Assembly: GCA_943787445.1 (NCBI GenBank)
Contig: CALSML010000020.1
Span: 1 to 64,000, forward strand
Direction: 5' to 3'
DNA: 64,000 nucleotides
Source: an uncultured Alphaproteobacteria bacterium
Lineage (GTDB): Bacteria; Pseudomonadota; Alphaproteobacteria; UBA6615
Shown here in pieces: positions 20,067 through 29,203 of the stretch (positions are counted from its first letter, which is position 1; each line of letters opens with the position of its first letter). The notes under the pieces were generated by a model that saw only the letters and a list, made by a program, of their open reading frames with translations, did not search any database and was not told the origin of the DNA. The translations under genes and the position numbers were made by a program.

Positions 20067-21164
20067 ATGAAAAACAAATCCATCATCATCGCAGCGGTTC
20101 TGGCCATTGTGGCCTTTGGCTGGATTCTGAGTGGCCAGTTCGGGTCGGAGGACAGCAGCAATGCGAATACGGAGACCGATCAGAGCGAACCAAAGTCAAA
20201 CCACATGAAGGTCCGCGTGGCCGAGATCGAGGCGATTTCACGCACGGAAACCGTGAAAGTCACAGGACGCACCGAGGCGTCCCGAAAAGTCGAACTCCGT
20301 GCGGAAACTCAGGGACAGGTGACCGAACTCTATGTGCAACGCGGCGAGCGCGTTGAAGAAAACAAGCCCATTGCCAACCTTCGGGCCGATGACCGGCCGG
20401 CCAAGCTGTCGGAAGCCCGCGCAACCCTGCGGCAACGGCAGATTGAATACACAGCGGCAGTAAAACTGACCGAGAAAGGGTTTCGCTCAGAGACCGAAAA
20501 AGCCGGCGCTCAGGCGCGTTTGGATGCCGCGCAGGCAGTGGTCGAACTGATGGAAATCGACATCGCCCGAACGACATTCCACGCGCCTTTTGAAGGCATT
20601 ATCGGCGCCGGTCATGTTGAAGTCGGTGACTACGTCAGGGTTGGCGATGTGACCGCCACCGTTGTCGATCTGGACCCCATGCTTGTGGTGGGCAATATCA
20701 GCGAACGCCACATCGCCCATATCTCCGAAGGCATGCCGGGCGAGGTGACCCTGATCGATGGCTCGGCCCGCACAGGAACCGTGCGGTTTGTGGCCTCCAT
20801 CGCAGATCCCGCAACCCGCACCTACCGGGTCGAGATGACCGTCCCGAATCCGGATTTGAGTATCCGCGATGGTCTGACCGCCGAAATCGAAATCCCGGTC
20901 AGCGCCGCCATGGCTCATTTCGTGACGCCCTCGGTTCTGACCCTGAACGACGATGGCGTGGTCGGCATCAAGACGGTTGAGCCGGACAACACGGTCAGGT
21001 TCCGTGCGGTGGAGATCATTGCCGATGATGTGGACGGGATCTGGCTTGGTGGACTGTCCGATCGGATCCGGATGATTACGGTCGGCCAGGAATTCGTCAT
21101 TGATGGTGAAACCGTCACGCCAGTCGATGGCGCGCCGCGGATCACGGCGGAAACAAGCTCATGA
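20067..21164 (+). CDS. RND efflux periplasmic adaptor (membrane-fusion protein)
   Basis: This 365-residue HlyD/AcrA-like adaptor joins the RND pump to an outer-membrane channel. It has an N-terminal membrane anchor (IIIAAVLAIVAFGWILSG), a biotinyl-lipoyl half-motif (VTELYVQRGERVEENKPIANL), a short coiled hairpin (LSEARATLRQRQIEYTAAVKL onward), the second lipoyl half (APFEGIIGAGHVEVGDYVRVGD) and beta-barrel and membrane-proximal domains. There is no lipobox cysteine; anchoring is by the helix. It overlaps the permease gene by four bases. No outer-membrane factor is present nearby. Confidence 0.93.
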   Translation: MKNKSIIIAAVLAIVAFGWILSGQFGSEDSSNANTETDQSEPKSNHMKVRVAEIEAISRTETVKVTGRTEASRKVELRAETQGQVTELYVQRGERVEENKPIANLRADDRPAKLSEARATLRQRQIEYTAAVKLTEKGFRSETEKAGAQARLDAAQAVVELMEIDIARTTFHAPFEGIIGAGHVEVGDYVRVGDVTATVVDLDPMLVVGNISERHIAHISEGMPGEVTLIDGSARTGTVRFVASIADPATRTYRVEMTVPNPDLSIRDGLTAEIEIPVSAAMAHFVTPSVLTLNDDGVVGIKTVEPDNTVRFRAVEIIADDVDGIWLGGLSDRIRMITVGQEFVIDGETVTPVDGAPRITAETSS

Positions 21165-24100
21165 GCCTGATTGACGCCGCGCTCAATCGTTCACGAACGG
21201 TTCTTGCGACCCTTCTTCTCCTGCTTGTCGCGGGCGCCATTTCCTTCGGTGCGATCCCGAAGGAAGCCGAACCGGACGTCAACATTCCCATCATCTATGT
21301 CTCGATGCACCACGAGGGCATTTCCCCCGAAGATTCCGAGCGCCTGCTGATCCGGCCGATGGAAGCCGAGATGCGGTCGATCGAGGGGGTGAGGGAAATC
21401 CGCGCGAAATCCTTCCTTGGCGGCGGCAATGTGCTGCTCGAATTCGAAGCCGGGTTCGATCCGGATATCGCCATGGACGATGTGCGCGAAAAGGTGGATC
21501 TTGTCCGCCCCGACCTGCCCGCTGATTCCGACGAACCAACCGTCAATGAAGTCAATCTTAGCCTCTTTCCGATCCTGATCGTCACCCTCTCCGGGGACGT
21601 GCCGGAGCGCACCCTGATGCGTTTGGCCCGCGACCTGCAGGATGCCGTCGAAGGCATCCCCACGGTTCTCGAGGCCAAGATCGGCGGTGACCGGGACGAA
21701 CTGGTGGAGATCATCGTCGAACCCGAATTGCTGGAAAGCTATGCAGTCGATCCGGCCGCCCTGCTGACACTCCTCTCCCGCTCCAACCAGCTCATCGCCG
21801 CCGGATCCCTAGACACCGGTCAGGGACGCTTTGCGATCAAGGTTCCCGGCCTGATCGAGAGCGTGGATGACATTCTCAACCTGCCGGTCAAGGTGAATGA
21901 CAACGCCGTCGTCACCTTCCGCGAACTGACATCGGTCCGACGCACATTCCGTGATCGCGAAACCATGGCCCGGGTTGACGGCCAGCGCGCTGTATCCTTG
22001 GATATCTCCAAACGCACCGGCGAAAATATCATCGAGACCATCGAGAATGTGCGACAGGTCGTGGAGAAAGAGCGGGAGAACTGGCCCGATGCGGTCAATG
22101 TGAACTTCTCCCAGGACAAATCAGTTCAGGTCAGGACCATGCTGACCGATCTCCAGAACAACGTTCTCAGCGCCGTCGTGCTGGTGATGATCGCCGTGGT
22201 GGGTGCCCTGGGACTACGTTCGGGAATCCTTGTGGCCATCGCCATTCCGGGTTCATTTCTGACCGCCATCATGGTGATCAACGCCCTGGGGCTGACGGTC
22301 AATATCGTCGTTCTGTTCTCACTCATTCTGGCCGTGGGCATGCTCGTCGATGGCGCGATTGTCGTGACCGAATATGCCGAACGGAAACTGCGCGAAGGTG
22401 AGCCGCCTGACCGCGCCTATGCTCTGGCGGCCAAACGCATGGCCTGGCCGATCATCGCCTCGACCGCCACCACACTGGCCGCCTTCGCGCCCCTGCTGTT
22501 CTGGCCGGGGATCGTTGGCGAGTTCATGAAGTTCCTCCCCATCACACTGCTCGCCACCCTCACCGCCTCGCTGGCCATGGCGCTGATCTTCGTACCCGTG
22601 CTGGGGGCAAATTTCACGTTCATTTCGCGACTTTTCGTGATCGGAATCAGTGCCGCACTGAGCGCCCTGATCCTGTCTTCCATCGGTCGTGCCCTTGCCG
22701 GTCTGGTGGCCGGGCCAGAAGGCGGCGGGATTGCGACGATCATCCCCGTGCTGTTCACGCTGCTCGGCATCGCCGGAGGTCTGTGGCTGGGATTCCGCCT
22801 CGCCCGGATCGTGGACCGGAACTCCCGGACCACCGCCGCGAACGAAAATGACGTCCAGACACGCATTCTCTCCGGTGAAGACAAGCTCGATATTTCCAAA
22901 ATCAAAGGCGCCACCGGGCTTTATGTCCGCGTGCTGAACACCGTCCTGAAACGCCCGGCCATTGTTCTGGCCATGGCCTTTGCGGTTCTGATCGGTTCCT
23001 GGGTGGCCTATGGCACCTTTGGCAAGGGCGTCGAGTTCTTCCCGGATGTCGAACCCAAACAGGCGGCGATCCAGATTCATGCGCGCGGCAATCTCTCCGT
23101 GATGGAGAAGGCCACTTTGGTTCAGGAGGTCGAGCAACGCATTCTCGAACTCCAGGAGGAACGGGGCGAGTTTGATTCGATCTATTCACTGTCCGGCAAT
23201 TTACCGATCCGGGATGAAGACGCCGAAGACGTGATCGGCACGATCAATCTGGAATTCACCGATTGGGACCAGCGGCGTCCGGCCGATACGATCCTTGCCG
23301 ATGTGATTTCCCGGTCCTCGGATCTGGCCGGTATTTTCGTCGAAACCCGGAAGGCCGAGGCCGGACCGCCGGTTGGCAAGCCCGTGCAGGTCCAGCTGAG
23401 CTCACGCAATCCCGACCTGCTAGAACAGGAAGTCGGCAAGGTGCGCGCCTTTGTCGACACGCTGACCGGACTCAAGGATGTCGAGGACAGCCGTCCCCTG
23501 CCCGGCATCGAGTGGGAAATCGCCGTGGACCGTGCCGAAGCGGCCAAATACGGCGCCGACATCGTCATGGTCGGGAATGCCATCAAGTTCGTGACCAATG
23601 GCATGAAGGTCACCGACTACCGGCCCGATGACACCGATGAAGAGGTCGAGGTCGTGACCCGCTACCCTCTGGCGGACAGAACCATCTCGCAGCTCGACAA
23701 CATTCGCATCCAGACTTCCGCAGGCATGGTGCCGATCAGCAACTTCGTGACCCGGACCGCAAAGCCGCGAACCGGGCAGCTCAGCCGGGTCGATTCCATT
23801 CGCGTCATGACCGTGCGTTCGGATGTCCAGCCCGGGGTGCTGGCCGACGACATGGTGCAGCAGATTCGCAGCTGGCTCGAAACGGCGGAGATCGATCCGC
23901 GCGTCACGGTGAAGTTCCGGGGCGAGGATGAAGAGCAGAAAGCCGCACAGGGCTTTCTCATGAACGCCTTTGCGGTCGCCCTCTTCCTGATGGCGATCAT
24001 TCTGGTGACCCAGTTCAACAGTTTCTATTCCGCACTGCTGATCCTGACAGCCGTTGTCATGTCGACCATCGGCGTGATGCTGGGGCTTCTGGTAATCGGG

Positions 24101-24544
24101 CAGCCCTTCGGCATCGTCATGAGCGGCATCGGCGTTATCGCGCTTGCGGGCATCGTGGTGAACAACAACATCGTTCTGATCGATACCTTCGATCGACTGC
24201 GCAAGGAGATGGCAGACCCCCGTGACGCGATCCTGCTGACCGGTGCCCAGCGTCTGCGTCCCGTGGTGCTCACGACCGTGACCACGGTTCTCGGCCTTTT
24301 GCCGATGGTGTTGCAGATCAATATCGATTTCGTGAACCGTGAGGTCAGTCTCGGCGCACCATCGACCCAATGGTGGGTTCAACTCTCTACCGCCATCGTG
24401 GCCGGACTGTCCTTTGCCACGGTCCTGACCCTGTTGATCACGCCCAGCGCGCTGATGTTCCGGGAAAACGTGAAGGTCTGGCGGGCCGACCGATCCGGCA
24501 AACCCGACGTCGCGCCCGGGGCAAACAGCATGCCAGCGGAATAG
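21161..24544 (+). CDS. RND-family efflux permease with an enlarged central region
   Basis: A proton-driven trimeric inner-membrane pump of the AcrB/HAE superfamily, 1,127 residues. The N-terminal helix is followed by the porter domain (YVSMHHEGISPEDSERLL). TM2-TM6 contain AVGMLVDGAIVVTEYAER, with an Asp in TM4 and the conserved Glu. The second half repeats the fold (TM10: GIVVNNNIVLIDTFDRLR). Between TM6 and TM7, residues about 485-590 include two additional hydrophobic segments (LFVIGISAALSALILSSIG and IIPVLFTLLGIAGGLWLGF), so the protein is 70-100 residues longer than typical RND pumps. It is coupled to the adaptor by ATGA overlap. The substrate is unknown; no metal-binding motifs are seen. 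Confidence 0.93.
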   Translation: MSLIDAALNRSRTVLATLLLLLVAGAISFGAIPKEAEPDVNIPIIYVSMHHEGISPEDSERLLIRPMEAEMRSIEGVREIRAKSFLGGGNVLLEFEAGFDPDIAMDDVREKVDLVRPDLPADSDEPTVNEVNLSLFPILIVTLSGDVPERTLMRLARDLQDAVEGIPTVLEAKIGGDRDELVEIIVEPELLESYAVDPAALLTLLSRSNQLIAAGSLDTGQGRFAIKVPGLIESVDDILNLPVKVNDNAVVTFRELTSVRRTFRDRETMARVDGQRAVSLDISKRTGENIIETIENVRQVVEKERENWPDAVNVNFSQDKSVQVRTMLTDLQNNVLSAVVLVMIAVVGALGLRSGILVAIAIPGSFLTAIMVINALGLTVNIVVLFSLILAVGMLVDGAIVVTEYAERKLREGEPPDRAYALAAKRMAWPIIASTATTLAAFAPLLFWPGIVGEFMKFLPITLLATLTASLAMALIFVPVLGANFTFISRLFVIGISAALSALILSSIGRALAGLVAGPEGGGIATIIPVLFTLLGIAGGLWLGFRLARIVDRNSRTTAANENDVQTRILSGEDKLDISKIKGATGLYVRVLNTVLKRPAIVLAMAFAVLIGSWVAYGTFGKGVEFFPDVEPKQAAIQIHARGNLSVMEKATLVQEVEQRILELQEERGEFDSIYSLSGNLPIRDEDAEDVIGTINLEFTDWDQRRPADTILADVISRSSDLAGIFVETRKAEAGPPVGKPVQVQLSSRNPDLLEQEVGKVRAFVDTLTGLKDVEDSRPLPGIEWEIAVDRAEAAKYGADIVMVGNAIKFVTNGMKVTDYRPDDTDEEVEVVTRYPLADRTISQLDNIRIQTSAGMVPISNFVTRTAKPRTGQLSRVDSIRVMTVRSDVQPGVLADDMVQQIRSWLETAEIDPRVTVKFRGEDEEQKAAQGFLMNAFAVALFLMAIILVTQFNSFYSALLILTAVVMSTIGVMLGLLVIGQPFGIVMSGIGVIALAGIVVNNNIVLIDTFDRLRKEMADPRDAILLTGAQRLRPVVLTTVTTVLGLLPMVLQINIDFVNREVSLGAPSTQWWVQLSTAIVAGLSFATVLTLLITPSALMFRENVKVWRADRSGKPDVAPGANSMPAE

Positions 24545-24565
24545 GCGGAAACAGGCGGGACGGAG

Positions 24566-25516
24566 CTAGTTCGCCGCGGGCAGCGTGAAGACCTGGCCGG
24601 GATAGATCAGGTCCGGATTGCGGATTTGATCCTTGTTGGCGTCATAGATCAGCGTGTACTGGAAACCGGACCCGTAACGCTGGGTCGCAATCCGCCACAG
24701 GTGATCGCCGGGCTGAATGATCACAACCCGGCCATCGGGCAGATCGCGCAGCGGTTCGGCGCGCACAAACGGAATCTCGGAACGGGCCACGACCTTGCCG
24801 CTGGCATCCACCTGGTCCACCCGAAGGTTGTAGGACCCCGGCGGAACCTTGCTGTCTAGGGTCAGCGACCAGCGCCCGGAACCGTCAGTCTGGGTCGTGC
24901 CCACCAGCTTGTTGTCCAAATACACCCGAACAGTGCTGTTGGGTGCAGCCACACCGGACAGGGTGGTGTTGCCATCATCGTCATAATCGATGGCACCAAC
25001 GGCGGCAGCCGCTCCATCGAGTGACGGACGCTGCAGGACCTCGGCCTTGCCATCACCATCCCGCGGCACCGCCACGGCGACAACCGGACCCTTGCGCTCG
25101 GGAACGACCAGCGCAATGACGCGCTCGGCCTGCACCGGATCGGCGCCATCACATTCGACAAACAGGGTGAACTGACGTTCGCCCGATGGCAGGCTGTCCT
25201 CAGGGATCAGCACCCACTCACCGGACCGATCCGCCGTCGCGCGGCCCACTTCCAGATCACCATCGCGCACCACAACGGTACATCCCGGGCTCGCGCGGCC
25301 GGCAATGACGGCATTGCCGTTTTCATCAACCCGGACGACGTCAAACGATGGCGGGACAACCGGCGGCGGCGCATTGGTGGCTGCCGTTGCAGCTTCACCA
25401 GCCGTGTCCGAGGCAACAGGCGCTTCGGGTTCCGGCAGTTGAAAAAACATATAAGCACCGACGATCGCCGCGATCAACAGTAAGGCCAGTCCACCAAAGA
25501 GAAATGTTCGGTTCAC
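24566..25516 (-). CDS. LysM domain protein with Ig-like repeats
   Basis: A 316-residue envelope protein. An N-terminal membrane helix (FLFGGLALLLIAAIVGAYMFF) is followed by an Ala/Pro-rich linker. Next are two bacterial Ig-like repeats of the pattern 'V.AGRA.PG.TV.V' (about 65-125 and 175-245, the second being LSGVAAPNSTVRVYLDN). A C-terminal LysM domain begins VIIQPGDHLWRIATQRYG and ends NPDLIYPGQVFTLP. LysM binds peptidoglycan, so the protein is probably a cell-wall-attached periplasmic factor anchored in the inner membrane. It is convergent with the RND operon and divergent from the LOG gene. Confidence 0.88.
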   Translation of the reverse strand: MNRTFLFGGLALLLIAAIVGAYMFFQLPEPEAPVASDTAGEAATAATNAPPPVVPPSFDVVRVDENGNAVIAGRASPGCTVVVRDGDLEVGRATADRSGEWVLIPEDSLPSGERQFTLFVECDGADPVQAERVIALVVPERKGPVVAVAVPRDGDGKAEVLQRPSLDGAAAAVGAIDYDDDGNTTLSGVAAPNSTVRVYLDNKLVGTTQTDGSGRWSLTLDSKVPPGSYNLRVDQVDASGKVVARSEIPFVRAEPLRDLPDGRVVIIQPGDHLWRIATQRYGSGFQYTLIYDANKDQIRNPDLIYPGQVFTLPAAN

Positions 25517-25614
25517 GAGCCCAATCCAGAAATATTTCTGTTATATGAACATCGTATTACGGGGCATGATTCAACGCAAACCCCGCCTCTGTGGTCCGAA
25601 GGATACCCCGACAC

Positions 25615-26199
25615 ATGTCTCAGCTCTCCTCCATCTGCGTTTACTGCGGGTCCTCGGACAACGGACCAGCATCGCACCGCGAAGCCGGTCTCAGGCTCGG
25701 CACGCTGATGGCCGAACGGGGTATTCGCCTGATCTATGGCGGCGGGCGTGTCGGCGTGATGGGTGCCGTGGCCGATGCCGTCATGGCCGCTGGTGGCGAG
25801 GTCACCGGGATCATTCCGGACTTCCTGCTGCGCCACGAAGTGGGCCACACGAACATCACCGAGCTGGAAATTGTCGACACGATGCACGCACGCAAGGCCC
25901 GAATGGCCGAACTGTCCGATGCCTTTCTGATCCTGCCCGGCGGGCTGGGCACACTGGAGGAATATTTCGAGATCGAGACCTGGCGGCAGCTGCAACTGCA
26001 CGACAAGCCCATCGCCGTCCTCAATGTGGACGGTTACTGGGATCGCCTCCGCGACATGATCAACGGAATTATGGACGCCCGCTATGCGCGCCCGGAAAAC
26101 CTGGCGATGACCACCTATGCCGACACCGCCGAACAAGCGCTGGACGCGCTTGCACAGCAGGCATCGGGATCAGGTCATCTATCGAGCGACAGGCTCTGA
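25615..26199 (+). CDS. LOG-family nucleotide phosphoribohydrolase (TIGR00730)
   Basis: A Rossmann-fold enzyme that releases a base from nucleoside 5'-monophosphates; in some bacteria it acts on cytokinin nucleotides, in others it is a general AMP nucleosidase-like protein. It has ICVYCGSSD at the N-terminus, RLIYGGGRVGVMGAVAD and the signature PGGLGTLEEYFE. ATG 25615 (MSQLSSICVYC) is chosen because the family begins there; an earlier in-frame start adds eight unlike residues. Length of 194 is normal. It is divergent from the LysM gene. Confidence 0.9.
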   Translation: MSQLSSICVYCGSSDNGPASHREAGLRLGTLMAERGIRLIYGGGRVGVMGAVADAVMAAGGEVTGIIPDFLLRHEVGHTNITELEIVDTMHARKARMAELSDAFLILPGGLGTLEEYFEIETWRQLQLHDKPIAVLNVDGYWDRLRDMINGIMDARYARPENLAMTTYADTAEQALDALAQQASGSGHLSSDRL

Positions 26200-26205
26200 C
26201 GGCGC

Positions 26206-27576
26206 TCAGCCCGCCCAGGGCGTGATCGCTTCTTTCAGCTTGGCATAGCCATCGAGGAAGCCCGGACGCGTCCCAGCATAAACCTCGTCAAACGTGTCGA
26301 GCACATCATCCAGCCACTTGGCCAGCTTCTCATTGCCCGGATTGGCGTCCTTGTAGGCGTCCCGGATCAGCACGAAATGGATCCGCGGATCGTAGGGCTG
26401 CTTGGTGCCGCCGACACTTTCATCACCATCCAGCAGACGCAGCAGCATCGCATCGGCGGAACCGAGCGTCTGTTCATGGATCGGCGGACCGGACATGCGG
26501 TGCATGACCGAAGTCATGTCGCGGCCATTGCCGGTGGTGTAGCCCATGTCATTCCAGAGCGCGCCGATATCGACATCCTGGCCCAGCTTCTCGGCAACAC
26601 GCTGGCTATAGGCCCGCAGCGGATCGGACACATCGGCCAGAAGATCGGTCAGACGGTCACCATCCAGATCGGTTGCCAGAATGATGCAGTCCCGCTGTTC
26701 GATCAGATCCCAGAGCAGCAGGCCATAATTGGTGTCGGCGATGTGCTGCTCGATGCGGCCACCCCAGTTTTCCATGCCATCCTTGAAGTCGTCAGGCAGC
26801 AGGGCAACGATCTTGTCGATGCTCTCGCGGTGCTCTTCATAGGGGTTCACGGCGTATTTGCGACCGACTTCGAATTTCGTGCCTTCGAGCATCCAGGCAT
26901 GCAGTCCGGCATTGATGCCGTCTTCCATCGCCTGGGTCGGCTTCATGGCGACGCGGCCGAGCTTACCGGTCTCGTGCACCATCTTGAGGAACAGGCGATT
27001 GGCATAGGCCATCTGCACGCCCGGTGAATTCATCTCCGAATGCACGATGCCGGTCTCCGCATCCACGTTGAACAGCGGGCGATTCTGGGAATAGGGCAGA
27101 CAGGGCATGCAGCGCACAACCGTGATCGGGCCATAAGGGCGCACGTTACAGAACACGCCGGCCTGGGTGCGCAGCGGCGCATTGCCCGACTTGCCCATGA
27201 CAACCACTTTCGAACCGTCGCCATCATTCACATAGGCATCGCCGGCGGTCGACCACTTGATCGAGGTGGCCGGGACATTGCCGAACCAGGCCAGGCATTC
27301 CAGCTTGGTGTCATGCCGATACTGGGACCACATGGGGACCGCGTAGAACGGCAAACCAAGAATGTCGATCGCGGCAACCGTGCCCAGCAAGGCATAGGCA
27401 TCCGTCATGGAATGTGCGACCGGATTGACGTCACCAACAAAATTGCCGCCCTGCCAGACAACGGCATCGGGATAGCCTTCGGGTCGAACATCACTGGGCT
27501 CGTAGAGCGCATCCAGAGTGCCGAACAGATCGCCGCCGGCGGCTTCAGTTTTTGCAATAGACATCAGGTCAATCAT
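26206..27576 (-). CDS. Uncharacterised 456-residue protein
   Basis: I do not recognise this protein. It is soluble-looking, acidic and complete, with no signal peptide or membrane helix. Its N-terminus has ALYEPSDVRPEGYPDAVVWQGG. A cysteine-containing segment VVRCMPCLPYSQNR, with a CMPC pair, sits near the middle. Further on are an ATDLDGDRLTDLLADVS stretch and a GYTTGNGRDMTSVMHRMSG stretch. Codon usage looks like that of its neighbours, and a GGGGA ribosome site precedes ATG 27576 by about six bases. It sits alone between the convergent LOG gene and a minus-strand anti-sigma gene 166 bases upstream. The many conserved-looking Trp, His and Gly residues suggest an enzyme, but no family can be named. 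Confidence 0.6.
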   Translation of the reverse strand: MIDLMSIAKTEAAGGDLFGTLDALYEPSDVRPEGYPDAVVWQGGNFVGDVNPVAHSMTDAYALLGTVAAIDILGLPFYAVPMWSQYRHDTKLECLAWFGNVPATSIKWSTAGDAYVNDGDGSKVVVMGKSGNAPLRTQAGVFCNVRPYGPITVVRCMPCLPYSQNRPLFNVDAETGIVHSEMNSPGVQMAYANRLFLKMVHETGKLGRVAMKPTQAMEDGINAGLHAWMLEGTKFEVGRKYAVNPYEEHRESIDKIVALLPDDFKDGMENWGGRIEQHIADTNYGLLLWDLIEQRDCIILATDLDGDRLTDLLADVSDPLRAYSQRVAEKLGQDVDIGALWNDMGYTTGNGRDMTSVMHRMSGPPIHEQTLGSADAMLLRLLDGDESVGGTKQPYDPRIHFVLIRDAYKDANPGNEKLAKWLDDVLDTFDEVYAGTRPGFLDGYAKLKEAITPWAG

Positions 27577-27742
27577 TTAAGTCCCCATGAGGATAATACG
27601 GTGGTTTTGCGTTGAATTTGGACACTGCACAGGGCGCGCAAGGCCGGACTTCCCGCGTTTGCGCACTGTATGCTTGCTACGTCACGATCTGTAAAGAGCA
27701 ACTGCGCACAACATCCTTGCGCGCCGGTAACATTTAGCCTGA

Positions 27743-28408
27743 CTACTGACGAAACTGCCCGTATACGGCCTTGGCTGCCGTCAGAAGGGCCTCGCGGCCC
27801 TGCTCATCATCGACTCGTGTCACCATGGCGTAGGACCGGTCGGAATCATTCCAGTAGAACATCAAAAGGTCATCGGCCAGCGCATAGGTGATATTGACCC
27901 CATCGGCCTCTTCGCCGCGCACATAAAGCGAAACCTTCTTGCCGCTTTCATCGGAGAAGACGAATTGTGCGGCCGGACCGTTGGTGTCGGGCAGCACCCG
28001 GCTTCCCACCAGGCGATAGCCGAAGCTGGTCAGGCTCGGCACCTTCACCGGTTTGCCCATCCGGTCGGCCAGATAGTCGCCCACGGCGGCGGTGCCGCCA
28101 TTGCTGGCGCTGCGCAACTCATCTTCATGACTGACCACATGGGCCATCGAGGCGCGCACCATCAACTCCTGAGTGTCGATCGGCGGCGCAGATGCCAACT
28201 GCTGGGTAGTTTCGGTTTCGCCGCGGACCATCCAGCCTCCGGCGGCGCCAACAACAAACAGGGCGATCGCGGCGGCCATGGCCGCCCAGGGCGGTACGCT
28301 GCCGCGGCGGGTTTCCAGATCCGCGGCGATCTTCGGCGGAAGTTCCTCGTGCAGAATATCGTCATAAAGCGAGTGCAGCCCCGCATTCTGGGAGCGGTAG
28401 CGCGCCAC
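27743..28408 (-). CDS. Anti-sigma factor, N-terminally truncated
   Basis: This membrane anti-sigma protein for an ECF sigma factor has a single membrane helix (AAMAAAIALFVVGAAGGWMV) and a C-terminal periplasmic domain ending LLTAAKAVYGQFRQ. Family members normally begin with about 45-50 more residues that hold the sigma-binding helix bundle and a zinc-type motif. Here the frame opens (GTG) directly at VARYRSQNAGLHSLYDDIL, a sequence that in relatives lies after that missing part. It overlaps the end of the sigma gene, whose own C-terminus is also abnormal. A deletion across the gene boundary (or a misjoin) explains both. Confidence 0.75.
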   Translation of the reverse strand: MARYRSQNAGLHSLYDDILHEELPPKIAADLETRRGSVPPWAAMAAAIALFVVGAAGGWMVRGETETTQQLASAPPIDTQELMVRASMAHVVSHEDELRSASNGGTAAVGDYLADRMGKPVKVPSLTSFGYRLVGSRVLPDTNGPAAQFVFSDESGKKVSLYVRGEEADGVNITYALADDLLMFYWNDSDRSYAMVTRVDDEQGREALLTAAKAVYGQFRQ

Positions 28409-28853
28409 GCGACAGGCGCGACATCACGGTTCCCACGGGCACATCCAGCACCCCGGCGGCCTCCGCGTAGGTCATGCCTTCGAGGCCGTCCAGCAGAAGC
28501 ACCTGACGGTGCAGACCGGACAGGCCGGCCATGGCACCGGACAGTTCAGACCATTCCACAGCCGCTTCCTGTCCAGCCGCTTTCGCACGGGGCGAGGCAG
28601 CGTTCAGGGGCACCACATCGAGCATCCGGCTGCGCCGGCGCATCTCATTGGCATGGAGGTTGTGCATGATCGTGAAAAGCCAGGTGCGCATATTGGTGCT
28701 CTCGCGCCACAGGTGAAGCTTGTCCAAAGCCCGCAGCACGGCGTCATGAACGAGATCGTCGGCTTTGGTACGGTCACGCATCAGCGCGATCACATAGCGC
28801 CGGAGCCGCGGAATTTCCGCAACAACGGCCTGGCGTTTGGTTTCCGTGCTCAT
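28362..28853 (-). CDS. ECF-family RNA polymerase sigma factor, C-terminus altered
   Basis: A sigma-70 family ECF factor. Region 2 is VIALMRDRTKADDLVHDAVLRAL and NMRTWLFTIMHNLHANEMRR. Region 4 is AGLSGLHRQVLLLDGLEGMTYAEAAGVLDVPVGTVMSRLSR (shown over two motifs). After SRLSR the family usually continues with a basic helix of about 20 residues; here the frame gives GALPLPECGAALAL and stops inside the anti-sigma frame. The first about 150 residues look complete and functional. It is partnered with the downstream anti-sigma gene and followed upstream by the MXKDX gene on the same strand, which may be its target or cotranscribed. Confidence 0.85.
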   Translation of the reverse strand: MSTETKRQAVVAEIPRLRRYVIALMRDRTKADDLVHDAVLRALDKLHLWRESTNMRTWLFTIMHNLHANEMRRRSRMLDVVPLNAASPRAKAAGQEAAVEWSELSGAMAGLSGLHRQVLLLDGLEGMTYAEAAGVLDVPVGTVMSRLSRGALPLPECGAALAL

Positions 28854-28893
28854 CTGAGGGGGGCGCGAGGGTCCAATATACCGTGAGAAGAAA

Positions 28894-29088
28894 CTATTTC
28901 TTCATTGCGTCCTTCTTCATGGAGTCCTTGCTCATGGAATCCTTACCCATGGCGTCCTTCTTCATGGACTCTTCCTTCATCATCTGGTCCTTGGCGGACT
29001 TGGCGCCGCTGGTCTGCTGGGCCAGTGCGGCACCGGTGAGGGCAATGGTGGCAACGCCGGCAACGGCGAGGATGCGTGTGATGGACAT
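28894..29088 (-). CDS. Pentapeptide MXKDX repeat protein, secreted
   Basis: A 64-residue small protein with a signal peptide (ITRILAVAGVATIALTGAALAQ) followed by a mature part made almost wholly of Met/Lys/Asp repeats: EESMKKDAMGKDSMSKDSM-KKDAMKK. This matches the MXKDX pentapeptide family (TIGR02953) often found beside ECF sigma/anti-sigma genes. The methionines and acidic residues suggest metal (perhaps copper) binding or oxidant quenching, but this is inference. ATG 29088 is chosen with the AGGAG ribosome site seven bases ahead; a longer in-frame reading would precede the signal peptide. Confidence 0.85.
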   Translation of the reverse strand: MSITRILAVAGVATIALTGAALAQQTSGAKSAKDQMMKEESMKKDAMGKDSMSKDSMKKDAMKK

Positions 29089-29203
29089 ATGTCTGTCTCC
29101 TGGTTCGATAAAAACAGTGTGTGCAGGTACGTGCACAAGAATAAACACCGCCCGGTTCGATTTCATTCCAGAGAATTCGAAATTAAAGCAAGTTTCCGCG
29201 ACT

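Noticed and set aside
23420-24382. A 320-codon minus-strand frame inside the RND permease gene
   Set aside because: It is His/Asp-rich only because it is the complement of hydrophobic codons; there are no protein motifs.
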